Notes: generated by a model from the letters alone, not told the origin. Counted from the first letter of the stretch, positions 52,749-61,633 are shown. The stretch is 64,000 nucleotides of DNA from Hyphomicrobium_A sp964622715 (GCA_964622715.1 CAZURR010000001.1:1-64000), one strand, 5' to 3'. Program-made: numbers and translations.

Positions 52749-53545
52749 ACTACGTCGCTCTGACACCGTCCGACCTGTTGCTCGCAGCGACTTTACTCGT
52801 GATCAACGCCGCTATTTCCTGGGGATTCCGGCTGCAATTGGAAAAGAGCATCGCCATCGCGGTCGTACGCATGGTCGTGCAGCTCGCGTTAATCGGCCTC
52901 GTTCTGAAATTCATTTTCGCGCAAACCTCGCCAATTTGGACGATCATGCTGGGGCTTGTCATGGTCATCGCCGCCGGCATCGAGGTCATGACGCGCGAAA
53001 CCCGCCCGGTCCGAGGCTGGCCCGCGTTCGGACTCAAGACCGCCACCCTCTTATTCATCGGCATGGCGGTCACAGGGCTCGGCGTCGGCATCATCATAGG
53101 ACCCGACCCTTGGTATGCGCCGCGCTACGTGCTGCCCATTTTGGGCATGGTGCTCGGCAATACGCTGACCGGCATGTGCCTCGTCCTTGATACAATTACG
53201 GAGACGGCGAGCCGCGAGCGCGGGGCCATCGAGGCGCAGCTTGCGCTCGGCGCGCATCGCTTCAAGGCCATGGGCAGCGTACTGCGCGGCGCCATGCGAA
53301 CTGGAATGATCCCGATCCTAAACGCCATGGCGACCACCGGCATCGTTGCACTACCAGGCATGATGACGGGGCAAATTCTGGCCGGCGTCGATCCCGTGGA
53401 GGCGGCGAAGTATCAGGTCTTGATAATGTTCCTCATCGCGGGCGCAACCGCGCTCGGCGTGGTATGCGCCGGCGTTGGCGCGATCGTCCTATTGACGGAC
53501 GAACGCCACCGCCTGCGGCTTGACCGCATCGCGACAAAGAGTTGA
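52745..53545 (+). CDS. ABC transporter permease, UPF0014 family (FetB/YbbM-like)
   Basis: A 266-residue integral membrane protein with about seven hydrophobic segments. Family motifs are LEKSIAIAVVRMVVQLALIG, the EVMTRETRPVRGW loop, LPILGMVLGNTLTGMCLVLD and MATTGIVALPGMMTGQILAG, the most conserved stretch of UPF0014. Forms a transporter with the overlapping ATPase gene. Iron or metal export is inferred from the E. coli homolog only. Confidence 0.92.
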   Translation: MNYVALTPSDLLLAATLLVINAAISWGFRLQLEKSIAIAVVRMVVQLALIGLVLKFIFAQTSPIWTIMLGLVMVIAAGIEVMTRETRPVRGWPAFGLKTATLLFIGMAVTGLGVGIIIGPDPWYAPRYVLPILGMVLGNTLTGMCLVLDTITETASRERGAIEAQLALGAHRFKAMGSVLRGAMRTGMIPILNAMATTGIVALPGMMTGQILAGVDPVEAAKYQVLIMFLIAGATALGVVCAGVGAIVLLTDERHRLRLDRIATKS

Positions 53546-53564
53546 TGGAAAATTTTGGCAGTGC

Positions 53565-53582
53565 GGGCTGATCCCTCAGCCC
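53565..53582. terminator. Hairpin between convergent genes, possible terminator
   Basis: GGGCTGA-TCCC-TCAGCCC, a 7-base-pair stem with 4-base loop, 20 bases after the permease stop. No T-run on either strand; weak evidence. Confidence 0.35.
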
Positions 53583-53631
53583 ATCCTACTCATCGCACGG
53601 CGCGTCCACACGGACCCTGGCCTGCCCAACT

Positions 53632-54582
53632 TTAGTCAGCTTGCTTGAGCTTAGGCACCACCGGTCCCTGACTGGCCTCGCTTGCGGCGATGGCCGCGGC
53701 GGCCGCAGCCTTGGCAGCAGCGGCGGCCTGTTCGGCGGCCTTTGCCGCCCGTTCCGCAGCAGCAGCAGCTTGTGCTGCCGCGGCCCGCTCATTCGCTTTC
53801 GCGGCGGCCTTTTCTTTTTCTGCGTCCGTTGCCGCTTCGCTCATTTCGGCCGATGACTTGGCAACCTCTGCGGCGGCCGCCCTGGCGTCGGTGGGCAGAG
53901 CCCCAGTCTCAACAGCACTCGTCGAGGGCACTGCTGGCTTCGCCTGTGCGGCTTCTGTCTCGGGTGTTGAAGTTGCCTCAGCTGCTGCTGCTTCCCTTGC
54001 CGCGGTCTCGGCTTCCGCGACTGCAGCTTCGGCCGCCGCCTCAGCCTCCTCAGCGGCCTGCTCAGCTGTCATCGCGGCTTCTTCCTTGGCTGCACCCTGG
54101 GCCGATTCCTGCTCCTCGTTCTGGGCAGCGTCCTGACCAGCGACAACCGGAACCGCTGTCTCCGGCGCTACTTTTGCCTTGCGCACCGGCGCCGGCGGCA
54201 TTTCGAAATCGAGGTCAGCATCGTTGGCAAGGGCGTCGTTGTTCCCAGATGCGCTGCCGTCCGCGGCGGCATTTGTTTGGCCGTCACCCCAGCAGACATT
54301 CGCTTTGGCTGTGCAGGTGTACTCGTCGAAAAGTCCAACATCCAAGAATAGTTCACACGTCACCTGTTTCTTGCCCACTTTATAGTTGGTGATGCCCTTC
54401 TCATCCGCCCACTTCTTGACTTGCGTGTCGAGCAACGCTTTAGCGTCATTGGCCGGACCTTCTTTTCCGTAATCATTCACCAGGAAGCCAAAACGCTTGC
54501 ATGCCGCCTGCGCTGGAACAGCGTGTGCTGCAAACAGGCTCAAAGCGACGACGGCGACGGCACAGGGGCGGAATGGGCGCAT
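53632..54582 (-). CDS. Secreted protein with long Ala/Glu-rich helical tail
   Basis: A 316-residue protein. Signal peptide AVAVVALSLFAAHAVPAQA; then a globular part of about 85 residues with five cysteines (ACKRFGFLVNDYGKEGPAND, QVTCELFLDVGLFDEYTC, NVCWGDGQ). The rest is a low-complexity chain dominated by Ala, Glu, Lys and Thr (AEQAAEEAEAAAEAAVAEAE, AAAAQAAAAAERAAKAAEQA), likely a long helix like TolA. The folded part resembles unnamed rhizobial secreted proteins. Function unknown. Confidence 0.78.
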   Translation of the reverse strand: MRPFRPCAVAVVALSLFAAHAVPAQAACKRFGFLVNDYGKEGPANDAKALLDTQVKKWADEKGITNYKVGKKQVTCELFLDVGLFDEYTCTAKANVCWGDGQTNAAADGSASGNNDALANDADLDFEMPPAPVRKAKVAPETAVPVVAGQDAAQNEEQESAQGAAKEEAAMTAEQAAEEAEAAAEAAVAEAETAAREAAAAEATSTPETEAAQAKPAVPSTSAVETGALPTDARAAAAEVAKSSAEMSEAATDAEKEKAAAKANERAAAAQAAAAAERAAKAAEQAAAAAKAAAAAAIAASEASQGPVVPKLKQAD

Positions 54583-54721
54583 CAGTGCACTCCAGTTGGC
54601 CAGGGCATTGAAACCAGGATGGCAAAGCTATAGCGAGGACACCAGTCCATGCCTAGAGCCCGACCCACAAAGGTGTGAACCGGGCATTTTTGTGACTCTG
54701 GATGATCTTTGCGTCCCGCAC

Positions 54722-55027
54722 CTAGTTCATATAGGGCGAATCCCCGCCATTTTGGCCGATACCGGAATCGAACCAAAAGCCGCTGTCAAAGGGGCCGGCC
54801 GGGGTCTGCTTGTCGAGTTGAGGATCAATAAAGCCCGCATACTGGCAAAGGTAGCGCTCATCGGGATCCGGCAAGTTATAGCAGTGGTCAGGGCTCCACT
54901 GATGCACATGGCCCTTCACGCGTGGGCCCGACTTGGCGTGTACGCCGTCACCGGCATTGGCCGGAGTTACAGGGGCTAGCACCACTGCCGCACCCAGTAG
55001 AAGCGCATATATAATTAGACTTCTCAT
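54722..55027 (-). CDS. Small secreted protein of unknown function
   Basis: A 101-residue exported protein with signal peptide LIIYALLLGAAVVLAPVTPA ending in NAGDG. The mature part has HVHQWSPDHCYNLPDPDERY and LCQYAGFIDPQLDKQTPAG, two cysteines and a Gly/Phe-rich end (FDSGFWFDSGIGQNGG). No family recognised. ATG at 55027. The neighbours are also small secreted proteins. Confidence 0.65.
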   Translation of the reverse strand: MRSLIIYALLLGAAVVLAPVTPANAGDGVHAKSGPRVKGHVHQWSPDHCYNLPDPDERYLCQYAGFIDPQLDKQTPAGPFDSGFWFDSGIGQNGGDSPYMN

Positions 55028-55303
55028 GATCCACCCAATGTTTTGAACTTTTGCCCTCTGGTACGAATGCCCTGTTTACCGGAAGAAAACCCCAAAAACC
55101 CATAAAACCGCCGCCGGCAGTACGTTTTGGTCCGCACTTGTCGCCCGGCGAACACGCCTCCGAGCGGGACGTGCCCAAAATCGCGTCTAACACCCTGGGA
55201 GCACTCCATTCGTTTAAAAGCGCTATCCCTACCGCCGGCCGGATGTTCTGATCCGGATTGTTCCTCCAAGTTGGCCTTCAAACGTTAAAATTGGAGAAAG
55301 ATC

Positions 55304-55600
55304 TTGGACTACGTAACGCTTGCTTGCCAGCTCCTCGGCGGGGTCTTTGGCGCACTACTGTCAGGCGCTCTATTTGGTCGCCTGAGCCTCGGCGCACTCG
55401 GTAATACCATTGTCGGCTGTGTCGGCGGACCGCTCGGCGGGCTAATCCTGACCGGTTACCTAACCCTAGCCCCGGCCGGCCTTCCCGACGGCTCCATCGC
55501 TGAACTGCCCGCCGCGCTCAGCCAAGTTGCGAGCGGAGCGGCCGGCGGAGTGGTCCTCGTGTTCCTCGTTGGGTTACTCAAAGGCCTAGTCCGGGATTAG
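55304..55600 (+). CDS. Small glycine-rich membrane protein
   Basis: A 98-residue protein with three hydrophobic Gly/Ala-rich helices (LLGGVFGALLSGALFGRLSL, TIVGCVGGPLGGLILTGYL, GAAGGVVLVFLVGLLKGLV). The pattern resembles YeaQ/GlsB-like transglycosylase-associated proteins but is not a firm match. The start is TTG at 55304 with GGAGAAAG upstream. Function unknown. Confidence 0.65.
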   Translation: MDYVTLACQLLGGVFGALLSGALFGRLSLGALGNTIVGCVGGPLGGLILTGYLTLAPAGLPDGSIAELPAALSQVASGAAGGVVLVFLVGLLKGLVRD

Positions 55601-55632
55601 GCGCACAATGCGCCCGCACCGAACCCGCCGAC

Positions 55633-55941
55633 TCACGACGTCTTGCAAATCGTCGTGACGCCCTTGCAATTGTAACCCATGCCACCTTTGGCGCAGCTGT
55701 AGCGCGGCGGGGCGACCTTATAGCCAGGCGTCGTGCCCGAACTCATCCATGCTGCCCAAACACCCCAATCGAATGACTGGAGCAGTGCTTCATAGACCTG
55801 AAATTTCGCACCCTTCAGCGTCCCGGCGGTTCCCGAGGCTGCTTTTTTGAAGCACTTGCCCGCCTCGGCTGGTTCAGAAACCCCAAACGAAAGCACGGCG
55901 GCAGAGGCCGCGACCATGGCTAACCGGCTGATCTTTATCAT
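55633..55941 (-). CDS. Small secreted Cys protein, family A, copy 2
   Basis: A 102-residue exported protein with signal peptide AMVAASAAVLSFGVSEPAEA. The mature part contains GKCFKKAASG, KFQVYEALLQSFDWGVWAAW and the end motif RYSCAKGGMGYNCKGVTTIC followed by KTS. Cysteine spacing and the RY-x-C-x-K-x-G-x-G-Y-x-C...CK end match the protein at 46257, so the two form a small family. Function unknown. Confidence 0.75.
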   Translation of the reverse strand: MIKISRLAMVAASAAVLSFGVSEPAEAGKCFKKAASGTAGTLKGAKFQVYEALLQSFDWGVWAAWMSSGTTPGYKVAPPRYSCAKGGMGYNCKGVTTICKTS

Positions 55942-56097
55942 CAGGATTCTCCCACAAGTCCTCAGTCAGAACGTTCGGCTCAGGAACTTGCCTCAGATCG
56001 GCGCGGCTGCCCATTGGCGACGGAGTGGGAGGCAAAAAAAGCTGGGTATGAGTGGCTGGTGGGTGACGCCGCTGCGCCGCAAATAGCGCGGCGGCGG

Positions 56098-56316
56098 TTA
56101 ACTGGCCACCGCTTCAAGATTGATCGCTTTGGGGCCCTTGCCGCGCTTGTCGGGCTGCGTCTCGAATGTAACCCGCATGCCCTGATCGAGAACTGCGATT
56201 CCCGAACGCTCCACCGCGGTCACGTGCACAAAAAGATCCGTGTCACCCTCGTCGGGTATGATGAAACCGTAGCCCTTTTTAGAACTGTAAAATTTGACCG
56301 TGCCACTCTGGCGCAT
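56098..56316 (-). CDS. Cold-shock domain protein (CspA family)
   Basis: A 72-residue single cold-shock domain that binds single-stranded RNA and DNA. RNP1 is KGYGFI and RNP2 is DLFVHVTAV. KFYSSKKGYGFIIPDEGDTD is slightly divergent from CspA (KWFNxxKGYGFI), as in the alphaproteobacterial stress-type Csp. ATG at 56316 with GGGAGG upstream. May act as RNA chaperone in stress or stationary phase. Confidence 0.93.
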   Translation of the reverse strand: MRQSGTVKFYSSKKGYGFIIPDEGDTDLFVHVTAVERSGIAVLDQGMRVTFETQPDKRGKGPKAINLEAVAS

Positions 56317-56377
56317 CAGGAGACCTCCCTAGCGGTGAACACTATCTACGGCGCGGTTCGCAGCGCGCCGCCTGCTA

Positions 56378-56950
56378 CTAAAACCTCTCACCCGCCTCGG
56401 TTAGGGCGGCGCGGCAAGCCGGCGCCAACCTGGGGCCGTGCACCTTCAAGCAAAAGATCGCGTTGCCGCGCCCAAGCGGCACATTCGGGCAGAATAACCG
56501 GAAATCGTTCGCGCAGGCTCGAGCGGCGATGCGCAGTTCGTGAATGAAGGGCAAGGCTGGCCGGCTAGCGCCCCCGAAGGTGTCGGCTGCCGTCGCGGGT
56601 GCCGTCTTGCTCTCAGCGGTACCGGCGGTCTTGGGCGCCTTATCGGCCGGTTTTTCTTTGGCAGCTGGGGCGCCTGTTGCCAGTGTTGACGTTGCTGACT
56701 TGGAACCGCCCTCGACCGCTTTCACGGCCGACTGGCAGGCTGGCGACAAGCTCGATTGATGCTGCTCAAGGCAGACCAACGCGGCCATGCCGCCAGTCGG
56801 CACACTGGAGCAGTGGGCCCGGTAGTCACTGACACAGTTGGATCGGATAGCGTGCTTTTGGGCGGCGGTGGGTATCTCGGTCGCCTGCAACGCCACAGGA
56901 ATGATCGTGATGCCGAATACCAGCGAGCCTAACCACGGGAAGCGGGCCAT
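56378..56950 (-). CDS. Secreted protein with two Cys-rich GLG1-like repeats
   Basis: A 190-residue exported protein. Signal peptide LGSLVFGITIIPVALQATE. Two similar units, each with four cysteines, flank an Ala/Lys/Thr-rich linker. Unit 1 holds NCVSDYRAHCSSVPTGGMAA and CLEQHQSSLSPAC; unit 2 holds ACANDFRLFCPNVPLGRGNA and CLKVHGPRLAPAC. The spacing resembles Cys-rich GLG1 repeats (PF00839 type). ATG at 56950 has GGAGG six bases upstream. Role unknown. Confidence 0.8.
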   Translation of the reverse strand: MARFPWLGSLVFGITIIPVALQATEIPTAAQKHAIRSNCVSDYRAHCSSVPTGGMAALVCLEQHQSSLSPACQSAVKAVEGGSKSATSTLATGAPAAKEKPADKAPKTAGTAESKTAPATAADTFGGASRPALPFIHELRIAARACANDFRLFCPNVPLGRGNAIFCLKVHGPRLAPACRAALTEAGERF

Positions 56951-57075
56951 GCAAACCTCCAACACTTATAATGTCGATGCTTCGTTGCTAACACGAAGCT
57001 TGTTGGAGCACTATGAACCTTTCGCCTAACGCGTTGTTGTCGGCGACCCAGTTTTTGCTCGCCCGACTTGGCACC

Positions 57076-57432
57076 TCACGGCTTGCGCAACGACAGAATG
57101 TAAGCTGCAAGATCGGCAATTTCGTCGCGAGTCAGGTGCATCTGCGGCATCGGTGGATGCGGAATAACGATGCGGCCCGCAATTGCTTCGGCAGTCTGTC
57201 CCGACTTGTTGGCAATCGCAACGAAGCTTGGCACATCGGCTGACACGTTTGCGCTCGCGGCTTGCCGTCCGACGATGTGACAGGAGATACAAAGCTTCTC
57301 GGCAAGTTCTTGCCCGGTCTTCGGGTTGGGGCCGATTTGTGCAATTGCCATTCGCCCTGTCAGAGCAACGCTCGCAATGACGATCCCTGCAAGCAGAATT
57401 CCCCAGTACACTTCAGTTGCTCGCCTCATCAT
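57076..57432 (-). CDS. Secreted mono-heme cytochrome c
   Basis: A 118-residue class I cytochrome c. Signal peptide YWGILLAGIVIASVALTGRM; heme-binding CISCH in AEKLCISCHIVGRQ; the distal methionine is probably in IPHPPMPQMHLTRDEIADLA. It would carry electrons in the periplasm. I chose ATG 57432 (double ATG); ATG 57471 would add 13 residues. Needs cytochrome c maturation; the electron partners are not in view. Confidence 0.88.
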   Translation of the reverse strand: MMRRATEVYWGILLAGIVIASVALTGRMAIAQIGPNPKTGQELAEKLCISCHIVGRQAASANVSADVPSFVAIANKSGQTAEAIAGRIVIPHPPMPQMHLTRDEIADLAAYILSLRKP

Positions 57433-57555
57433 TCCCCGTAATCCTGTTTCACTACTGAACTTCAAACTCATCACCTTACTTACTCTAGCGCGCCTCGAAC
57501 CGCACGAAGATTGATCGTGATCAATCACTGCCACCAAAGCCGTAGGCGAGCACCC

Positions 57556-58017
57556 TCACCCTTTCTTCTCCCACTTTCCCGCCGCACTCTGCTGCCAATA
57601 CGTGACCGGACAACCCGCCTCCTTAGCCGCTGTCCACTGCGCACGCGCCTTCGCCACCGCCTCATCGTCGTTGCCGTCGAAGAGATAAACCAGCCGCACC
57701 AAACCGGAGAAGTCATTCACCTCCGCGCCGTCGACGACAAAGCGCACACCCGCACCGTTCGGCGTATCGTCAGCGGTGGTCAGATATACCGGCTGATCGG
57801 CCGCGTGTCCGTCCTTGGCCGAGCCGTGTGCAAGGAAGCTTTCTTCCTTGTAAGTCCATAGCGCAAGATCCATCGCCGACAGACGCTCCTCTGAGCCTGC
57901 CTGCACAACAGCGCGCCACCCCCGCTCCAACGTCTTCTCGACAAGGCTCGGCAGCACCTTCTCAAGCCCCTGGTGTTCCAAGTGATAAAAGAGGACTTCG
58001 GTCGGTTGTTCCGCCAT
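57556..58017 (-). CDS. holC: DNA polymerase III subunit chi
   Basis: A 153-residue HolC homolog, part of the clamp-loader and SSB contact of DNA polymerase III. Motifs are TEVLFYHLEHQGLEKVLPSL, ERGWRAVVQAGSEERLSAMD, LWTYKEESFLAHG and RLVYLFDGNDDEAVAKARAQ. The ATG at 58017 has GAAGG 8 bases upstream. pepA, its usual partner, is not present here. Confidence 0.93.
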   Translation of the reverse strand: MAEQPTEVLFYHLEHQGLEKVLPSLVEKTLERGWRAVVQAGSEERLSAMDLALWTYKEESFLAHGSAKDGHAADQPVYLTTADDTPNGAGVRFVVDGAEVNDFSGLVRLVYLFDGNDDEAVAKARAQWTAAKEAGCPVTYWQQSAAGKWEKKG

Positions 58018-58239
58018 CCGATTACCTTCTCTTTGCACGATGCAAGCTTAGCTCCTTGACGAGCCGCGCTCAAAAAACTCTTGCATCGTTGAGAAGCGCA
58101 ACCTAGTTGTTGAGGTCCGGAAAGGCGCCAGACGTGCGGCTGTCATCCGTGTGGGCGGTGAGCAGAGCGGCATCTTCGGGTTCGCCGCTGCTCCCGTCCG
58201 CTGCATATTCAGCCTCTAATGGATATTCGTCCGAGAAAG

Positions 58240-58548
58240 TCAGCGCTTGAGGTATCTTTTCGGTATCAAGCGCGCTCGCCTCAGAGCGTCGACGCAGCGC
58301 CTTGATAGCGACCGGCGCTTGGCCTCCATACAGCGGCGCAACTTTGGCGTGCCCACGGAGTAGGCCGCGCAGAACTTATAGTAGTCCGGCTTCCAGGAAC
58401 TATTGACGTAAGCAGGATAGGCGCCAGCCTGCGAGCGCATCGCGACGAGCATTACCATTGCTATTGCTGCGGCGCACGCGCCTGGAGCCCACAAGTTCGG
58501 GCGCTTCCGGTCCCGCGGCAACGCGAGCACCCAATTTCGATCATGCAT
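58240..58548 (-). CDS. Small exported or anchored protein of unknown function
   Basis: A 102-residue protein with a basic start and one hydrophobic segment (GACAAAIAMVMLVAMRSQAG), either a signal anchor or a late-cleaved signal. The rest is basic: YPAYVNSSWKPDYYKFCAAY, RRCMEAKRRSLSRRCVDALR, with three cysteines. No family is recognised. ATG at 58548. Overlapping the 3' end in another frame is an open stretch without a start codon, noted separately. Confidence 0.55.
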   Translation of the reverse strand: MHDRNWVLALPRDRKRPNLWAPGACAAAIAMVMLVAMRSQAGAYPAYVNSSWKPDYYKFCAAYSVGTPKLRRCMEAKRRSLSRRCVDALRRARLIPKRYLKR

Positions 58549-58759
58549 TCGTTGAGCCCCCCGAACATTCCGCCGGCCAGCGGCACTGCTCCCCAGCGGC
58601 TGCACGAGTCGTAGCGTACTCTGACGAAGGCGCCCCTACCAGCCTCTGCGCACCACACTCGCTATCAAAATTGATCAAACGCACCCTAAGATTGAGAGCG
58701 TTCTTGATGGGCCAGCTCACCAACTTCGGGAGGCCTCGGGCAGAAACTTGAAGCAGGCG

Positions 58760-60136
58760 CTAGCGCTTTGCGTAAGGGTTTTCGCCTTTGCGAAGATTGA
58801 AGCGGATCGGCACGCCCGGCAGATCAAATGCCTCACGCAGACTATTGGTGAGATAACGAATGTAGGACTTAGGCAGCCCGTCTGGCCGTGAGCAAAACGC
58901 AACAAAGGTTGGTGGACGCGCTGACGGCTGCGTCATGTAACGGAGCTTGATACGCCGCCCAGCAGCGGCCGGCGGTGCATGCCGAGCCAGCGCCTCTTCG
59001 AGCCAGCGGTTGAGGTTTGACGTCGGCACGCGGCGATTCCAGACATTATAGGCTTCCAGCACTTCCTCCATCAATCGGTTGAGCCCGCGACCGCTCAATG
59101 CTGAAATGGTCACCAAGGCCACGCCCGGCACTTGCGACAGACCCTCCGACAAGGTTGCACGAAGCTCTTTCATCGTCCTCTGCTTGTCTTCGACCAAATC
59201 CCATTTGTTGACGGCGATGACGAGCGCGCGCCCTTCCTGCGTGACGAGATCGCCAATCGTCATGTCCTGACGCTCGAGCGGCCGCTCCGCATCAACAATC
59301 AGCACAACCACTTCGGCAAAGCGAAGCGCGCGAATGGCGTCACTAGCGCCGAGCTTCTCTGCCGTCTCCTTCACCTTGGCTTTGCGCCGCAAACCGGCCG
59401 TATCGTAGAGCCGCACGCGGCGACCCGACCACTCCAGGTCGCTCGGCACCGCATCACGTGTGAGCCCTGGCTCGGGCCCGGTAATCATCCGTTCCTCACC
59501 GAGCAGCGCATTGACGAGCGTCGACTTGCCTGCATTTGGCCGCCCCACGATGGCAACGCGAACGGGACGATCGATGTCGAGTTCCAGTTTCGCGTCGGAT
59601 CCCGCTACGCGATCCTGCTCAATTGCGCCGGCGTGCAGACCAAGCGCCGACATCATTTCGGAAACGAGTTCGCCCAGCCCTTCGCCATGCTCGGCCGAGA
59701 TGGCGACAGGGTCACCGAAACCCAACTCGAACGCGGCATAAAACCCATCCTCGCCCGCGCGACCCTCGCATTTGTTGGCAACGATGATGACGGGACGCCC
59801 CGATGCCCGGACCATGCGCGCAAAGATTTGGTCGGCAGGCGTCACGCCTTCACGCGCGTCGATCACAAACAGCACGAGATCAGCTTCCTTGAGCGCCGCC
59901 TCGCTTTGCTGGCGCATGCGCTGCGCAATGGAGCCGCGTTTTGCCTCTTCAAGACCGGCCGTGTCGACCAGCGTCACCGAATTGTCGAGCAACACGGCTT
60001 CGCCCTCGCGCCGATCGCGCGTCAGACCAGGCATATCGGAGACTAGCGCGGTGCGCTTTCCGGTGAGGCGATTAAACAGCGTCGACTTGCCGACGTTGGG
60101 CCGGCCGACAATGACGACCACAGGGCTTGAGAACAT
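58760..60136 (-). CDS. der: Ribosome-assembly GTPase Der (EngA)
   Basis: A 458-residue protein with two GTPase domains and a C-terminal KH-like domain, needed for 50S ribosome assembly. P-loops are GRPNVGKST (residues 11-19) and GRPNAGKST (198-206). The G3 motifs are DTAGLEE and DTAGLRR; G4 motifs are NKCEG (cysteine instead of the usual aspartate) and NKWD. The C-terminal region has RRIKLRYMTQPSARPPTFVA and SYIRYLTNSLREAFDLPGVP. It lies downstream of yfgM and bamB, the conserved order. Confidence 0.97.
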   Translation of the reverse strand: MFSSPVVVIVGRPNVGKSTLFNRLTGKRTALVSDMPGLTRDRREGEAVLLDNSVTLVDTAGLEEAKRGSIAQRMRQQSEAALKEADLVLFVIDAREGVTPADQIFARMVRASGRPVIIVANKCEGRAGEDGFYAAFELGFGDPVAISAEHGEGLGELVSEMMSALGLHAGAIEQDRVAGSDAKLELDIDRPVRVAIVGRPNAGKSTLVNALLGEERMITGPEPGLTRDAVPSDLEWSGRRVRLYDTAGLRRKAKVKETAEKLGASDAIRALRFAEVVVLIVDAERPLERQDMTIGDLVTQEGRALVIAVNKWDLVEDKQRTMKELRATLSEGLSQVPGVALVTISALSGRGLNRLMEEVLEAYNVWNRRVPTSNLNRWLEEALARHAPPAAAGRRIKLRYMTQPSARPPTFVAFCSRPDGLPKSYIRYLTNSLREAFDLPGVPIRFNLRKGENPYAKR

Positions 60137-60231
60137 GGGGATTGGTCCTGGCTTGAGGACCGCTTATGCCTCAAACCGGTAGACGGAGGAAAGCCCTGCG
60201 CACTCGGGAGCGGCAAACAGGCACAAGAAGC

Positions 60232-61623
60232 TCAGTTCAACGCAATCAATTTGGCATCGTCGGTCAGGACATACATCCTCCCCTGCGCGACCACTGGCGC
60301 AATGTAGACGGGATCGCCGAGTTCTTTCTGCACGACGATGCGCCCAGTCGTCGCCTCGACGCCGACGAGCTTGCCTCCTGCCGAAGCAAGCCAAAGCATT
60401 CCGCCGGCCAAGGTCGGCCCAGACCATGATCCGCCGTCAGGCAGCTTCATCGTCCACTGAACCTTTCCGTCCATGCGCGAGATGGCCATCAGCTGTCCAA
60501 CTGTGTCGACGACGAATACGCTGTCACCGGCCACCCATGGCGCTTGCGTGCCCGGGACATTGAGCGACCACAGCCGCTCGCCCGTCGCACCCTTTGTGGC
60601 AACCATGCGCCCCGCATGACCGACGGCATATACGGTACCTTGAGATATTGCCGGGCGCGCCGTGTCACTCATAGCAGTAATCTGTGACGTCGTGCGCGTG
60701 CGCGTCAGGCTCTCCGACCAGACCGCTGACCCATCCGCGACCTTCAACGCTACGAGTTCACCGGAAGGATAAGGTACAACCACAATCTCGCCTTCAACGG
60801 CGGGGCTTGCATTGGTCAGCAAGCTTGCCTGCTGCGGCAGCCCGCGTGACGACCATAGTTCGCCGCCATCGGCACCTGCGAGACAATAGAACCGGCCGTC
60901 CAGCGTCACGACAAACACACGATCGCCGGCCGCAGTCGGCGAGGAACGCATGGGCGCGCCCAACAACTTCTCCCAAAGCTTCTTGCCCGTTTGAGGATCG
61001 ATCGCGACGACATTTCCGTAACCGGTCGCTGCATAGAGGCGTCCGGAATCAGCTGCAAGGCCGCCACCGTAACCGCCGCCATCGCTGGCAACAAGACCGG
61101 TCAGCGACATGGACCATATGCTGGTCTGAGCATTTTCTCTTTCGGGCTTCAGCGAGACGCGCCACTTGGCCGAGCCCCCTGTTACGGCAAACGCGCTCAA
61201 GTTGCCCGCCGCATCGAGCGTGTAAATGTAGCCGCCATAGACGATGGGGCTTGCCGTGATGCGGCCCGAACTGCTTGAGCCTTCGCCAATGTCAGCCGAC
61301 CAAACCTCTTTGGCCGCGCCATTGAAAGCGAGATGACCTGGCGCATTGTTCGGCTCGCCGCCAGGCTGGGCCCAATCGTCGTTGGCGCGCTGCGGCGGTA
61401 GCGCGATCGGCCTGCTCGCGTCGGCGAGGTCGCCTGGCGCGCTATTGCTTTGCGGCGGCATCACCGAAATGCGCCGGCCGGGCAGAGGCACCTGCTTTTC
61501 GGCAAAGGGATTGAGGTCGCCGAATTTGGGGAGGCTATCAAGGGTATCAGAACAGCCAGAGAGGAGTGCGAGCCCGAGAAGCCCCACAGCTGCCGTACCA
61601 GCCGGCCGAATCCACCCCGTCAT
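60232..61623 (-). CDS. bamB: Outer membrane assembly lipoprotein BamB
   Basis: A 463-residue lipoprotein of the PQQ-like beta-propeller family, the BamB subunit of the outer-membrane protein insertion complex. The lipobox LALLSGC gives Cys24. Blade motifs recur: GGYIYTLDAAGNLSAFAVTG, GRLYAATGYGNVVAIDPQTG, GELVALKVADGSAVWSESLT, GRMYVLTDDAKLIALN at the end. The ATG at 61623 has GGGTGGGA upstream. It stands between yfgM and der as in many proteobacteria. Confidence 0.92.
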   Translation of the reverse strand: MTGWIRPAGTAAVGLLGLALLSGCSDTLDSLPKFGDLNPFAEKQVPLPGRRISVMPPQSNSAPGDLADASRPIALPPQRANDDWAQPGGEPNNAPGHLAFNGAAKEVWSADIGEGSSSSGRITASPIVYGGYIYTLDAAGNLSAFAVTGGSAKWRVSLKPERENAQTSIWSMSLTGLVASDGGGYGGGLAADSGRLYAATGYGNVVAIDPQTGKKLWEKLLGAPMRSSPTAAGDRVFVVTLDGRFYCLAGADGGELWSSRGLPQQASLLTNASPAVEGEIVVVPYPSGELVALKVADGSAVWSESLTRTRTTSQITAMSDTARPAISQGTVYAVGHAGRMVATKGATGERLWSLNVPGTQAPWVAGDSVFVVDTVGQLMAISRMDGKVQWTMKLPDGGSWSGPTLAGGMLWLASAGGKLVGVEATTGRIVVQKELGDPVYIAPVVAQGRMYVLTDDAKLIALN

Positions 61624-61633
61624 TCGTCCCACC

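Noticed and set aside
54760..54785. GGTTCGATTCC (minus strand), tRNA T-arm-like
   Set aside because: It lies inside the coding sequence of the 54722 gene and has no tRNA structure around it.
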